This document shows, piece after piece, positions 41,501-52,706 of a stretch of DNA of 64,000 nt. Position 1 is the first letter of the stretch, and each line of letters opens with the position of its first letter. The translations under genes were made by a program, and so were the position numbers. Location of the stretch: NCBI GenBank assembly GCA_002786025.1, contig NHNW01000039.1:248001-312000 (forward strand). The letters run 5' to 3'. This DNA is from Zasmidium citrigriseum (Eukaryota > Ascomycota > Dothideomycetes > Mycosphaerellales > Mycosphaerellaceae). The notes below the pieces were generated by a model, which was not told the origin of the DNA, did not search any database, and saw only the letters and a program-made list of their open reading frames with translations.

Positions 41501-43220
41501 CTAAGGTCTCGTGCTGATGTTCCCACGCAATGGCAGCGTGCCTGACTCCCGACCCGACGTCTCTGGCGTAGCGGTACCGGTCCCTGCTGGCGTGCCCATG
41601 CCGCTTAGCGGACTGATGGCACCTGATGGAGGGACTGGAATCTTGATGTCTTCTGGACTGCCGGGAACTAGGCGTGAAGGCAAATCGGGGATGTGAATGC
41701 GCTTGGCGCTGTTATTGTAGGACGCTGGGATGATCTCGATGATTTCGTCTCGTGGGAATTCGAGGTTGGGGATGTCATGGGCTGAGCATGCCATCAAGTA
41801 ACCGTAAAGCACTCGAAGGACAGACTCGTGGGCAATGATGAGCAGATCGTTCTGTTCCCGCTCGAGTTCGAGAATGATAGGCTCGAGTCGAACGGCAAGA
41901 TCGTGGTAGGACTACATCAAGTTAGTGTCATATCAAGGCTTCAAAATCTTTATGGCTTACCTCCGCTCTCGGGTAGCGATGGTGGTATGGATCTTGCTCA
42001 TGTTTTGACACCTCATCAGGGAAGAGCTCTCGAATCCGGCGCTCGCTGAGCTTCTCGCACACGCCTGGATTGAGCTGGCTCATCTGACTCCGCTGTCGAA
42101 CGCGGTAGCCCTTGTTTTCGAGGTACGATGCCGTCTCGACTGTGCGCTTCCGAGTTGACGTCCAGATAGTCAGTGGCTTCAAAGCAGCAGATTCTGGCGC
42201 ACCCTGCTTGATCAGATTTTGTCGTTCAGACTCACGATGTGCAAGCAGCGCCTCGGACATCTTCCTTGCGTAGTCCTGGCCTTCGGCACTGAGGCTCGCA
42301 TCGCCTTTGTAGTTCTCCTCATCTCTAGTGGTACCCGCGCGGCAGAAGTAGGTCTGTCGACTCTTGATGTGCAGATTCAGGAGATAGAAGACGATACGTT
42401 GTGATAAGTAGCCGAACGCGCAGTTATTGACGACGACTCGCTCTCCAGCGTTGATCATCTTGACATAGTGTAGGTCGGATTCTTCAACGGTCTCGTAATG
42501 CGGTATCCGAGCGTTGATGCGCTTGAGGTAGTCTTGTACGGCATCTTCGGGAGTCCAACCAATGTAGTCCGGCGAGCTGATCTTCACAGACCGCACATTC
42601 TCCTCGATGATTCGCTCGTCAGTGCATGTGCTTTCAATGAACATGGTCTGGACATTGTGCTTCTCGAACTCTTTCGCAAGAGCACGGCGTCCCTGAGCCA
42701 GAGGGTTCACCGCATCGTAGATAGCAATTTGGCCATTCTCGTGGTTCAGGAAGTTGAGGATATCCTCTCTGCACTTTTTGAGGATCTTGTTGCGGAGAAG
42801 CACAGAAGACGTGCTCGCATTGACATGGAAGTAATCGTCCGGCACCTCGCCCTTAGCTCCAACAAACGCCCGTCGATAGTCACCAAGATGGAAGATGTGC
42901 GTCTTCACTCCAAGCCATCTCAGATACCGGGCGAGTGCGACACTGGTGTGCGTCTTGCCTCTCGCAGGAAGTCCAACAGTCGCAATGACAATGCGTCCAG
43001 AATGGAAGAGCCGGCCTGATTCCGTCGAGTAGAGTTGAGCAGGAGCCATGGACTCCTTCTCTGGTAAGTCGTGAATGGCGTCGACATAAGTACTCGACCG
43101 CCGCCGAAAGTTCAGTGACTTGGCGGCGACATCAGCAGTTCTAGAAATAGGCAGTCAGCCGTGTGCTTTTCAAATAATGTTGCTATCGTTCCCAAGATGT
43201 ACTCACAGAAGAGTGTCCAT
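41501..43220 (-). CDS. pfk2: 6-phosphofructo-2-kinase (bisphosphatase site lost)
   Basis: This enzyme makes fructose 2,6-bisphosphate, the activator of glycolysis. Three exons (43220-43207, 43140-41961, 41911-41501) are joined by introns of 66 and 49 bases with exact phase, giving 534 residues. The first exon is only 14 bases and restores the N-terminus (MDTLLTADVAAK). The kinase P-loop is VGLPARGKTHTS, with HLGDYRR and YDAVNPL downstream. The second domain is of the phosphoglycerate-mutase type. In it the RHG catalytic motif reads RAG (Ala273 in place of the phospho-accepting His), followed by YKGDASLSAEGQDYA, so the bisphosphatase half is probably inactive. A second His is kept in IIAHESVLR. 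The C-terminus is Ser/Pro/Gly-rich. Confidence 0.9.
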
Positions 43221-43923
43221 GTTGTCTTAGGTGATGTGCTTTAAAGCACGTCGATATGAGTCGAAGATCCAGTCACTGCAATTCACCACTGCCCCTGCCC
43301 CGTCGGCAGGGTAGAGACAGAAGCTTCCTGATTCGGGATCGCAAGGATGTTTGCTGCTGCTCAGATCCGAAGACTTCTCAGAGGGATAAAGTTGCTGGAA
43401 GGTATATATTCCCAGCGAAAGGATACACCGCTGAGCCAACGAAAAGGAGTCGGAGGCTTATCCAGACACAAAAGCAAGTTCGGGTCTGCGATAGCAACGG
43501 AATCCGAGACGACGATATATCTGTCTTTGACCGACGATTTTCGCTGGCGGTGCGACGGATCCAATTGGCGCAGAAGCTGGACAGCGTGTCTCTATGCGCG
43601 ATTTTGGGCAGTTTTCAGGTGGTTCTTGTGGGATGTCGGTGTCGAGAAGATGGTGTCGCGGTTGATGGTCCGCTCACGCCGCAGGAAGCTCTTGGAAACG
43701 TCGAAGTGTTGGAGCTTAGGGCGGCCACTCCCGAAACTCTGCCACTAGCGCATGATGTCTGCTCGTCCTCACTTTTTGATGCGAGGAGACGACACGCGAG
43801 CTCATCCCATCACCACCCGTCGCCCCATCCTCAGCCTACCCATCTCACGGCCGATCTCTTCGTCAAGAGCGCGCCAATTTCGACTTCCCAGGCCCCGTTT
43901 CTCCCGCGCGAATCGCACACAGA
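43221..43923. other. Divergent promoter region, pfk2 and tom40
   Basis: Between the two start codons, 703 bases. A 229-codon frame at 43256-43945 overlaps the tom40 start in another phase and is not supported. CT-rich sequence and CCATCCTC repeats precede tom40. Confidence 0.45.
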
Positions 43924-45147
43924 ATGGCCGCAGCGCCTCCTTTAGAAAAGCCTGCAGTCCCCATCGAGGTCGACGTCGCGCAGCCCGTCACACTCCCTCC
44001 CATAAAGACCAATGGCTTCCTGGATACGGTTCTCGACACATATCGATCCTTCCAGGCACGGAGAGATGCGCTTGGTCTCAGCAACCCCGGCACAGTCGAT
44101 CAGATAGCAAAAGAGGTTCAGCGAGATGTCTTCCTCACCAACCAGACCTTCTCAGGCCTGCGCGCCGAACTCAACAAGAGCTTCTCCATCATGCCGCTGT
44201 TCCAAATAAGCCATGCGTTCTCTAGCGGATCGCAAATGCTCTCGCCATACACATTCCTCGCTCTCTACGGAACCAACAACGTATGCATACTCGAGAACGA
44301 GGTTGGGGGATGAAGGCTAATGATTCTCTCAGATACTCTGCCAGGCCCAACTGGACTCCGACGCTTCTTTCTCCGCTCGTTTCAACTCGCGCCTCACAAA
44401 TCGCCTCATCTTCAAGACCTCGGTACAGATTCAGCCATCATCCATGGCCGGTCCAGGTGGTGCGCAAGTGTCTCTCGAGCAGGACTACACCGGCGACGAC
44501 TTCACTGCTTCCATCAAGAGCATCAACCCAAGCATCCTGGAGGGTGGCTTGACGGGCATGTTCATCGGATCATACCTTCAGAGCGTGACCCCCCGACTAT
44601 CGCTTGGTTTGGAGGGTGTATGGCAAAAGCCGGGTGGTGGTATGGGTCCTGAGGCGGCTGTGAGCTACGCTGGAAGATACAAGGGCGACGACTGGATTGC
44701 AAGCGCACAGCTCTTGACACAAGGTGGACTGCAACTGAGCTACTGGAGGAAGCTCATGGATAAGGTGGAGACTGGTGTGGACGTCAACCTGCAGTTCGCT
44801 GGTCTGTCAGGCGCAAATGCCATGATGGGCGGTGCGCGAAAAGAGGGTGTTGCTACACTGGGCGCCAAATATGAGTTCTCGCGATCGATCTTCCGTGCGC
44901 AAGTGGACAGCCAGGGCAAGATTGGATGCTTGCTGGAGAAGGTCGTTGCTCCACCGGTGCGAGTGACGTTCGCTGGTGAGATGGACCACGTCAAGGTATG
45001 CTGTTCAAGATTCTCAATCACAATGCTTCAAGCTAACGTGCATTACAGAACTCCGCCAAGCTCGGACTCGCAGTCTCTATCGAAGCCTCCGGAGAAGAGC
45101 TGATGGAGCAGCAAGACAAGATCTCGCCAGCATCGCCTCCGTTCTAA
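43924..45147 (+). CDS. tom40: Mitochondrial import receptor subunit Tom40
   Basis: Tom40 is the beta-barrel pore of the TOM complex through which nuclear-encoded proteins enter mitochondria. Three exons (43924-44280, 44333-44995, 45049-45147) are joined by 52- and 53-base introns, in phase, giving 372 residues. The N-terminus is Pro/Ala-rich and disordered. A helix follows ([23 protein letters not shown]), then beta strands of the porin_3 type: [41 protein letters not shown] (across the intron), [20 protein letters not shown] and GLAVSIEAS at the end. These include the usual C-terminal beta-signal region. The encoded protein has no presequence, as expected for an outer-membrane barrel. Start context is AGAATGG. 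Confidence 0.93.
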
Positions 45148-45671
45148 GGGATCGCACGCACACTCGCACTTCAAAATCGAGACTCTTCTCTCTGTACAAT
45201 AAAATCAACGCCAGCGATCTCTGCACGGGCTAAGCCACGTGCGGCTGGCCTTCAGGCGAGACCATATCTCTCGCGGGCTTAGGATGGAATGGGTTGTTAC
45301 TAGCATAGCGTTGTGGAAGCAGGCGCGGTGTAACGCTACGTAGAGCATACCATGTGTACATTTAATGTCATGAAAAGGACATTTCAAGCAGTCAGATCTG
45401 GCGGGTATGGAAGCTATTCGAAAGGAGCCGTCAGACCTCGCACTTTTGACATAAATCACACTCAAAACTGGAAGCGATCTCCAGCTTTGTCGCAATCGAC
45501 TAAGCATGTGACAAACCATTTGATGAGTGTTTAAAACTGTGCAGTCGTCCGGAGGGAGCTGCTCATAGGAGGTAGGCGAAACCCGCTTGCAACTGAATGG
45601 CTCTTCAGCTACACCAAGCTCAACTTCACCTCTTTCACCTCACTTCACATCCCACCAACAACAACATTAAA
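45148..45671. other. Intergenic region tom40 to oxygenase
   Basis: These 524 bases hold the tom40 3' end and the oxygenase promoter. An in-phase upstream ATG at 45597 could add 25 residues to the oxygenase. No gene is seen. Confidence 0.4.
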
Positions 45672-46741
45672 ATGGGCTCTCTATCAACCCAGGAACAAGC
45701 TCAGATCCCGGTCATCGACATCAGTTCAGCGAACTCAGAAGCCCCCAAACAACTCCTCGACGCCGCCTGTAAATTCGGCTTCGTGTTCGTGGCCAACAAT
45801 GAGGCAGGAATCTCACCCGATCTGATATCCCAACTCTTCAAGATCTCGAAAGAATTCTTTGCTTTGCCGACGGAAGTCAAGCAAGAGGTTTCGATTGCTT
45901 CGAATAAGGCAGGGAAGAATCATGGGTGGTTGAGTCAAGGCGTTGAGAAGTTGGATCCGAAGGTGCAGGAGAGGCCGGATGTCAAGGAGTAAGATACATT
46001 TATATCGTCTTGCCTGATGGCTGGATGTTCACATAACTGACAGAGATCAACAGAGCGTTCAACATGGGCCTCCCCGACTCCCAGAACAACTTCGAACAAC
46101 CCCTCCCCTCCCTAATCAAAGAAAACCTCTCCACAATAATCTCCTTCCAAACCGCCTGCGCAGACCTCTGCAACAAAATCCTAACCCATTTCGCCATCGC
46201 CCTCTCCATCCCCCAGGACTGGTTCATCTCCCGCCACGACCGCACCAAAGGTCCCCTCGGCAGCATCTTCCGCCTCCTCTACTACCCGCAACGCACAACC
46301 ACCAACGACGAAATCGACATCCGGGCGGGCGCTCACAGCGACTACGGCTCCATAACCTGTCTCTTCCAGCTCCCCGGCCAGCCAGGTCTGGAGATCAAAA
46401 CTCCGAGTGGGGAGTGGGCGCCTGTGCCTGTGGATCCTTTAGGAGATGGCAAGGCGCTGCCCATTTTGGTGAATATTGGGGATTTGTTAGAGGATTGGAC
46501 GGGTGGATTGTTGAAGTCGACGAAGCATCGGGTGGTGTTCCCGAAGGAGGAGCATGGGGATCGGTATTCGATTGCGTATTTTTGTCATCCGCTTGATGAT
46601 GCTTTGCTGGAGCCTGTGCCAAGTAAGTTGGTCGAAGAGCATGCGAAGTTGCATGGGAAGGGGACTGGGACGGGTGGAAAAGTCATCACAGCGAGAGATC
46701 ATTTGATGGAGAGGTTAGCAGCAACGTACAGTGTGAAGTAA
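45672..46741 (+). CDS. 2-oxoglutarate/Fe(II) dioxygenase
   Basis: This is a non-haem iron oxygenase of the isopenicillin-N-synthase-like 2OG-Fe(II) family. Two exons (45672-45988 and 46054-46741) are joined in phase by a 65-base intron, giving 334 residues. The N-terminal part has IPVIDISS and FGFVFVANNE, the DIOX_N signature. The iron ligands are His200-x-Asp202 (AHSDYGSITCLFQ) and His264 (STKHRVVFP). Arg276 and Ser278 (RYSIAYF) bind 2-oxoglutarate. The start at 45672 (AAAATGGGC) is preferred over an in-phase ATG at 45597, because the extra residues look like leader. Relatives act in secondary metabolism and in thymine/pyrimidine or flavonoid-like oxidation. The substrate is unknown. Confidence 0.88.
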
Positions 46742-47184
46742 AGGGAATTTTGCTGCACTTGATTTCCATTTCATGTTGCCAATTTCCTGAATTGGACTTT
46801 TTGGATCTGTCTAGGCTAAGCTGACTATTGGCCGCCTAAATGATGGGTATCATGAAGCACGTCGTAGCCACCACCGAGAAAGGAAATAAAAGCATCAACT
46901 CCATGGCCCCCACCCCATAATCCGTGAAAAGTAGAAACATCAGTAGTTGAAGACATTCGGGCCAAGGAGTCAACTCCGTGCCCGGAACGCCTTTTGGTTA
47001 TCGTGAGTCATGGCCAGTGTCGTGAATTGTCGTATGTAAAAGCAGGGTGTTGTAGAGTCCGAATGGTGAAAAGTTGAAGTGATGGGTGGGTGGCCGAATC
47101 AGTGGGTTGTCGAAAGAGGTGAGTATGTATGAGGGATCATGTATCGTGCTGACGGTCTTGCCCAAGGCCGAACCATCACATCTC
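46742..47184. other. Convergent intergenic region
   Basis: These 443 bases lie between the stops of the oxygenase and of the Zn2Cys6 regulator. Two 3' ends are expected. No gene is seen. Confidence 0.4.
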
Positions 47185-50144
47185 CTAGAAGTTCTGGTTG
47201 CCCTGCAGAAGAAGCTCCAGCATGTCCTGACCTCCGATGTCCGGGCCGTACATGGTCGAGTTGACGTCGGCGCCCGACATGTTAAGAATCGGGTCCAGCG
47301 GCAAGGCATACCAGTCCTGGCCCTGCGGGTCACCGAAGTTGCCGTTGCCATAAGCATCGTACCCATTCGGAGTGCCGGTCATAGTGGTCGCATTCACGTT
47401 GTTTGGCGAGTGGGTGCTGAATCCTGGCGGTGGCATCACAGAGTAGGAGTTGTTTGTATCCATCAGATCGAATGTCTGATTGTTGATGCCGTACATCGGA
47501 TTGCCTGCTGCCATCGTAGAAGATGAGCCGTTGTGGTTGAAATTCCACTGCTGCTGGTTGTTTGACATGGCACCTGCAGAGGCTTGTGGGTCGTATCGTC
47601 CATTGGGCTGGTTCGCGAATGGAGCAAGACCAGGCTGGGGTTCGTGGGTGCTGACACGGCGGCTCTTACTCGCACGGCCATCAGCCGCGATACGAACCAG
47701 ACGAGGCTTGAGATTCCGAGCCAATGTGTCGAGGAGGTCAGCGAAACGGCTAGCCACGTGGACGTCATCGACAATGCAGGTTCTCAAAGCTTCCACGGTG
47801 CGGTCCATGAGTGTCAGGGAGTCGGTGATATCGCTCTCGGTCGCACCCAAGGAGAACGACTTCAGAAGCATGATCGCAACGCTGATGATGCGGAAGTACG
47901 TGCGGACAGGTGCATGCCGAAGGTACCCATCGGTGTTGAGTTCGTCGACGACCACCTTCAAGAGGTTACGTGCAGCATCGCCAACATTCTGCATGTAGTT
48001 GCGATCACCACCGAGCCACTTCGAAAGAGTAGCTGGAGCGATGGCGACGGGATGTCCATCTGCAGCAGAAGAGGCAACGGCAGCACGAGCCATCTCGAGT
48101 GGAGGGTCGATGGGCGAGGGCTGGTCGTTGGCGCAACGCTCGGCGACAGCTTGAAGGCCAAGGGCATTCAGGTAGACGCGGCAGTATTCGAACTCGATCC
48201 GCAAGATGCACTTCATGTATTTGGGGATTACCTGGCAGTCATCGAATTCTCGCTGCCAGTCGCGTAGAGGCTTCTGAAACTGCTCGAGGGCTGCCTTGTA
48301 GTTGCCTTTGCGGATCAGATCTCGCGTGAATGACTTGTTGGCGAAGATCTTGGTGTTGCCATCTCTCATAATCGCAGCCATGCGAAGCCAGAAGTGGAGG
48401 GTGATGTCCTGAACGCTGTCTTGCTGGCCAAGCTGTCGACGGAAAAGGTCGCTGTCTTCTGGCTTGCTGTAGTATCCAGGGAGCATCGACGTCAACCCAA
48501 GCCGACCACTAGTCTGCGTTACGTAGACGAGAAGAAGATCCCTCACATTGCTGCGTCGCTTATCGTAGGCCGTGAGGTCCTCGGCAGAGAGAGGACCACC
48601 GTCCGATGAACGAGCATGTCGCTGCCACTCACTCGAGTCGAACACACCAATCTCCATGGCAAGTGACATGGCCATGCCCAGGAGCATCCAGCACAGACGG
48701 TCACTCCGCCAGCAAGGCTCGAGCCAAGCATCCATGCGATGGCCGCCGATACCACGTGGGACATCGTCACTCACGTCTGGCATGCTGATGGGTTGGTCAG
48801 GCAGCATCAGATCATCGTCGTCCTCGTCCGGCGGGAAGTGCATGGCTCGGGGATGCCATTCCGTGATCAGGACAAGTGACTCCACGGTGCCCAAAGTCCT
48901 CAAGCCCTTACGCGTGAGAGGGTTGACATCGCAGCTGGGTTGGGCACCGGCGCCGCAGAAGCCACCGCCGAACTGCTCTTGTCCCCAGACAAGGCGGTCG
49001 ATGATTCCAGAGAGGTACTTCCACGTCTTCTGGTGAATCGCATACGGGCGACTCTGCGCACCTGGTCCGTCGAGCTTCATGTGTCGAGATGCGACCAGAA
49101 GCATAGTGATAGCAAGCACCGGCTCCTCCTCAAGTAGCTTCTTGTGGGTGCTTGGGTGTCGGAAGTCGGGAAGCGCCACTGGGGTCAAGGGCGACAGATA
49201 CTTGTAGAAGTAGAGGATGTAGTCCATGCCCTCTTTGGCAGTGAACCATCCATTCCGCACGAACTTGAAGCGTGACCACGCTTGAACTGCGGATGCGTAG
49301 GCGGCCATGTCAATAGGCAACGTATCAACGAAGCCTTCATTGTTCGTAGTTGTATCAGTCTGCACCTTCCACAGAGGGTCATTCTGGATGACAGACATCG
49401 GTCCGCTGGTGTAGCTCGTACCCAGCTTCTCCACGATCGGGCTGGTGGCAGATGGCACAGAGCCACTTGTGAAACCATTCATGGCAGTTGTGGGGCGCGT
49501 GCCACTGCTCGTCATGCTGTCCGACCTGCCTGCTTTGGAAGCGGCTGCCAGGTACAGCACTTTCAATGCGTCGTGTCCTCCATGGAGCTCTGCCGTCTGC
49601 AAGAATGCAGCGGTATGCTCGCTCGCTTTCTGATCTTCTTCGCCATACTGCTCTGGCTTTGGTCCGGTCGGTCGACGCAAAGGCTGGGCTCGTCCGACGG
49701 AGCCACCGGGCGTGCGTGGAGGCTCGATGTATTCGTCGTTCTCATCGTAGTCTTGAACAGAGGTTCGAGGTCGCTTTCTGTTATTACCGCGGATCTCGAC
49801 GACTTCATCGCCTGCATCAGAGCCGGTGTTGTCGTTACCGTTCTTCTTCTTGCGACGGGTAGCGGAGAAGTAGCACTCCTTGGACTCCCGACGACAGCGT
49901 GTGCACGGAGGATCATGAGGGTTGTCCACAGATCCTAGGTCGCAACGGACCTTGCGCTGGCGGCATGGGATACATGCTGCCTCGTGGTTAGCACTCTGTA
50001 ATCTAATCGTTGCTTGGGCTCACACCACATACCCTGATAAGTGCGCTGGTGAACCGGATTGCCGGTCTCTCTCTTGGGTGGGGACTGGGATGCAGTGGCA
50101 TACTGGCCATCGCCGTTTGGCAGGACGTATGCGGTGGCCGTCAT
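47185..50144 (-). CDS. Zn2Cys6 fungal transcription factor
   Basis: A binuclear zinc-cluster regulator. Two exons (50144-50033 and 49976-47185) are joined in phase by a 56-base intron whose branch site is GCTAAC and acceptor GGCAG, giving 967 residues. Splicing completes the cluster with Cys39, Cys42, Cys49, Cys62, Cys65 and Cys72 (CX2CX6CX12CX2CX6C). A basic linker follows (RRKKKNGNDN). The middle homology region (about residues 280-500) includes FTAKEGMDYILYFYKYL, EEEPVLAITMLLVASRHMKL and ITEWHPRAMHFPPDEDDDD. The C-terminus is Asn/Gln-rich and ends with LELLLQGNQNF, a possible activation region. No target can be named. The gene is the mirror neighbour of the oxygenase gene, to which it converges. 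Confidence 0.88.
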
Positions 50145-51672
50145 GGTCGGGCGTGTTTCAATGGCCTGGCGAGCGCTGAACCGCTACAAAGCGCACCTCA
50201 AGGTAAGCCGTCGGCCTTTAAGTGGAGTGGGACTGGGCAATGCAGGGCTCTATCTAGGCCTCTCGTATCGGGTCGCGTGGGATTTCGATTAGATAAAGTG
50301 GTGTCAAGTCTCGTTGTTCGGCAGGAGTATCACGCAGATCTTCTTGGTGGAAGTGTGATGCTTGATGCTCATTGTTGCGAGTTCATGGCCACACCAGAGT
50401 TGTCGTTGTTGTGTGTTGTGGTTAATTCGAGCGTGTTGTGAGTGGGTGCCATCGCGAAGCAAGCCGGCAACTTGAAGGCCGAAATTGTGGCTGAGCAGGC
50501 TCTGAATGACTAATATGACGACGACAGAAGGGGCTTAGCGGCACCTGCCCCAGCCTCAGCTTCAGAAGCATTCACAAGAGGCAGCAAGTGAATACATTAA
50601 TCGCACATCATGTTGGGCATTGATCAGGAGAGATGCGAGGCTGATGACGGCCTTATACTTCATTTCACGAGCGACTGGCTGCAGATCCAGGCCTGACGCT
50701 GACAGCAAGAACTGTCGCCATTGCCGCAAGGCAAACCACTGCACGACATCACAATGCCACTCGCTCAATTCGGACAGCACTACCAGCGAAAAGTGCCGGC
50801 TCGGTGGAACACTGCCATGAAGACGCGCCTGTAGCTTGTCCACGCTGGCCTCGCTACAATGCAGTTCGCTCAAACGTCAGCGACTACATTCCTCCAATTC
50901 CAAATACTGGAAATACATCTCAATCGATCGTGGTGCAAGATGCGTTGCCTCAGCCTCTTGGACAGGCTAGAGTCGCAATGATTGGGGAAGACATGTTCTT
51001 ATCGTTCGAGCAAGATGTGCCAGATTGATTGTGTATGCGGATTGCCGTGGCAAGGGCGGACTTTGACAGCGTTCTCCGGATGGCGTCAGATTCGTCACGC
51101 TTGCATATAGCGACTCGTGCCCTCAGTAGGTCGCAGACGCGATGGGGAACATGTCTTTCACGTCGCTTGGTCGCGTCCATCTGTCTTGATGAGCTCACAG
51201 CATCCTCTGGTCTGGCCCACGTTTGCTACCACCGTCGTCACACAAGCACAACGTAGCGTGATGAACTTCTGTTGCTGCTGCAGACATGTGTGCGCTCTGT
51301 GTCGCATGCATAGCGGCTCTTGGTGTTCCGTGCCATCTGCACGTCCAGCGGTCCGTCCGGGGAGGGCGAGGCAAGGGGTGTCACGCCCTGTGGTCACAGC
51401 TCATCCAGACTTTCAGCAATTGACACTTGCGAAATCAAGAAGGTCAACATCTCAAGAGATGAAGTCCCACAAAACTCCTCTGGGGCGGAGGCATTCCGGA
51501 ACTCAATTGCTTTTCTGTGGGGTAATTGATTGATGGACAGCGGGGTAGCACAATCAAATGCCGACTCTGATGGGAACTGGTGGAGAGGGAAAATGAACTT
51601 GGAGCTTGGCAGTAGTCATAAGAAAGACGATCTGAAGTTCTCGTCGAGTGGTTGTACATACCTTCAGTCAGC
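50145..51672. other. Long divergent intergenic region, 1.5 kb
   Basis: This lies upstream of both the Zn2Cys6 regulator and the short-chain dehydrogenase, so it probably holds two promoters. Short frames exist on both strands without a domain. No RNA gene, no repeat and no RIP signature were seen. Confidence 0.4.
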
Positions 51673-52694
51673 ATGAGCTCGCCGCAGTTCCATCCGCCGA
51701 GTAGCGCCGTTCTCAAGGATAAAGTGGTAGTCCTTACGGGTGTAGGTGCTTCGAAGTATGGTCACTGCATGAGCCAAGATTGATCTCGACTAGGGCGCCG
51801 TAGGCATTGGGGCGGCGACTGTGAAAGAGCTGCATTCCGCGGGCGCTCATGTCTTCTTCGGTGATGTGCTCGATGAGGCCGGTCAGGCGCTTGAAGATCA
51901 GCTTTCCGGAAGCAGCGCTACGGTCAAGTTCATCCATTGCGATGTTACTTCATATCAAGACAATCTGCGGCTGTTCCAGACCGCATTCGATGCTTTCCAG
52001 CGCGTTGACCATGCGTGGAGCAACGCAGGCTTGGGAGAGCAAGGCAATATCTTTGACTCAGAGTTGACCCTGGACACTGTGAAAGAAGAGCCCATAAGAA
52101 GTATGAGTGTTCTTGACATCAATCTGAAGGGACCAATCTTCTTCGCCCGAATCGCGAGTGTCTATCTCCGTCAAGGTGACACAGACGAAGCTGGCGATAG
52201 GAGCTTGACTTTCACAAGTAGCGTTGGTGGGTTTCGAGAAGATCCAGGACTGTGGGTTTACGTCCCAAGCAAGCACGGCGTTCTTGGGTTGATGAGGCAA
52301 TTGAGAAGGTGAGTTGGTCGCATACGGTCATGGTAGCCCTCGCCATGCTGATAATAGCAGTCCGTTTACGAAGTTGAAGCCATCGATCAGAGTGAACGCG
52401 ATTTGCCCATGGGCGACCCAAACGAGAATATTTGAACCAATCTTCGAAACCTGGAAAGCCGCCGATTTGCCAATGAATACCCCTGAAGATGTCGCAAGGA
52501 TAGTTGTTGGTGTCTTGTCCGAGAGAAGCTTGTCCGGCGGCACAATGTACGTCGAGGGCGGACGATGCTGGAATATCGAGGAAGGCCTCCTGAAGACGAG
52601 ACCGCAGTGGCTAGGTGAGCGACAGACCGCGGATCTTGATAGGGGAACACAAGTTCTCGGTGGTGGTGAGGGCTGGGTGAAAGATCAAAAGTAG
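51673..52694 (+). CDS. Short-chain dehydrogenase/reductase
   Basis: An NAD(P)-dependent SDR enzyme. Three exons (51673-51741, 51794-52308, 52361-52694) are joined in phase by two 52-base introns, giving 305 residues. The cofactor motif TGGAVGIG (22-29) is formed by the first splice. The catalytic pair Tyr179-x3-Lys183 (YVPSK) and Ser165/166 (TFTSSVGG) are present. VNAICPWATQT after the second splice is the conserved Asn/Pro stretch. The second acceptor is a NAGNAG (TAGCAG), so exon 3 may start at 52358 or 52361, adding or dropping one residue. The gene converges with iba57 (12 bases between stops). The substrate is unknown. Confidence 0.85.
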
Positions 52695-52706
52695 AGCCTT
52701 GTACAT

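Noticed and set aside
43256..43945. 229-codon plus-strand frame in the pfk2-tom40 promoter region
   Set aside because: It overlaps the tom40 start in another phase, overlaps a second long frame, has no domain, and has a Ser/Arg composition expected of chance translation of GC-rich DNA.
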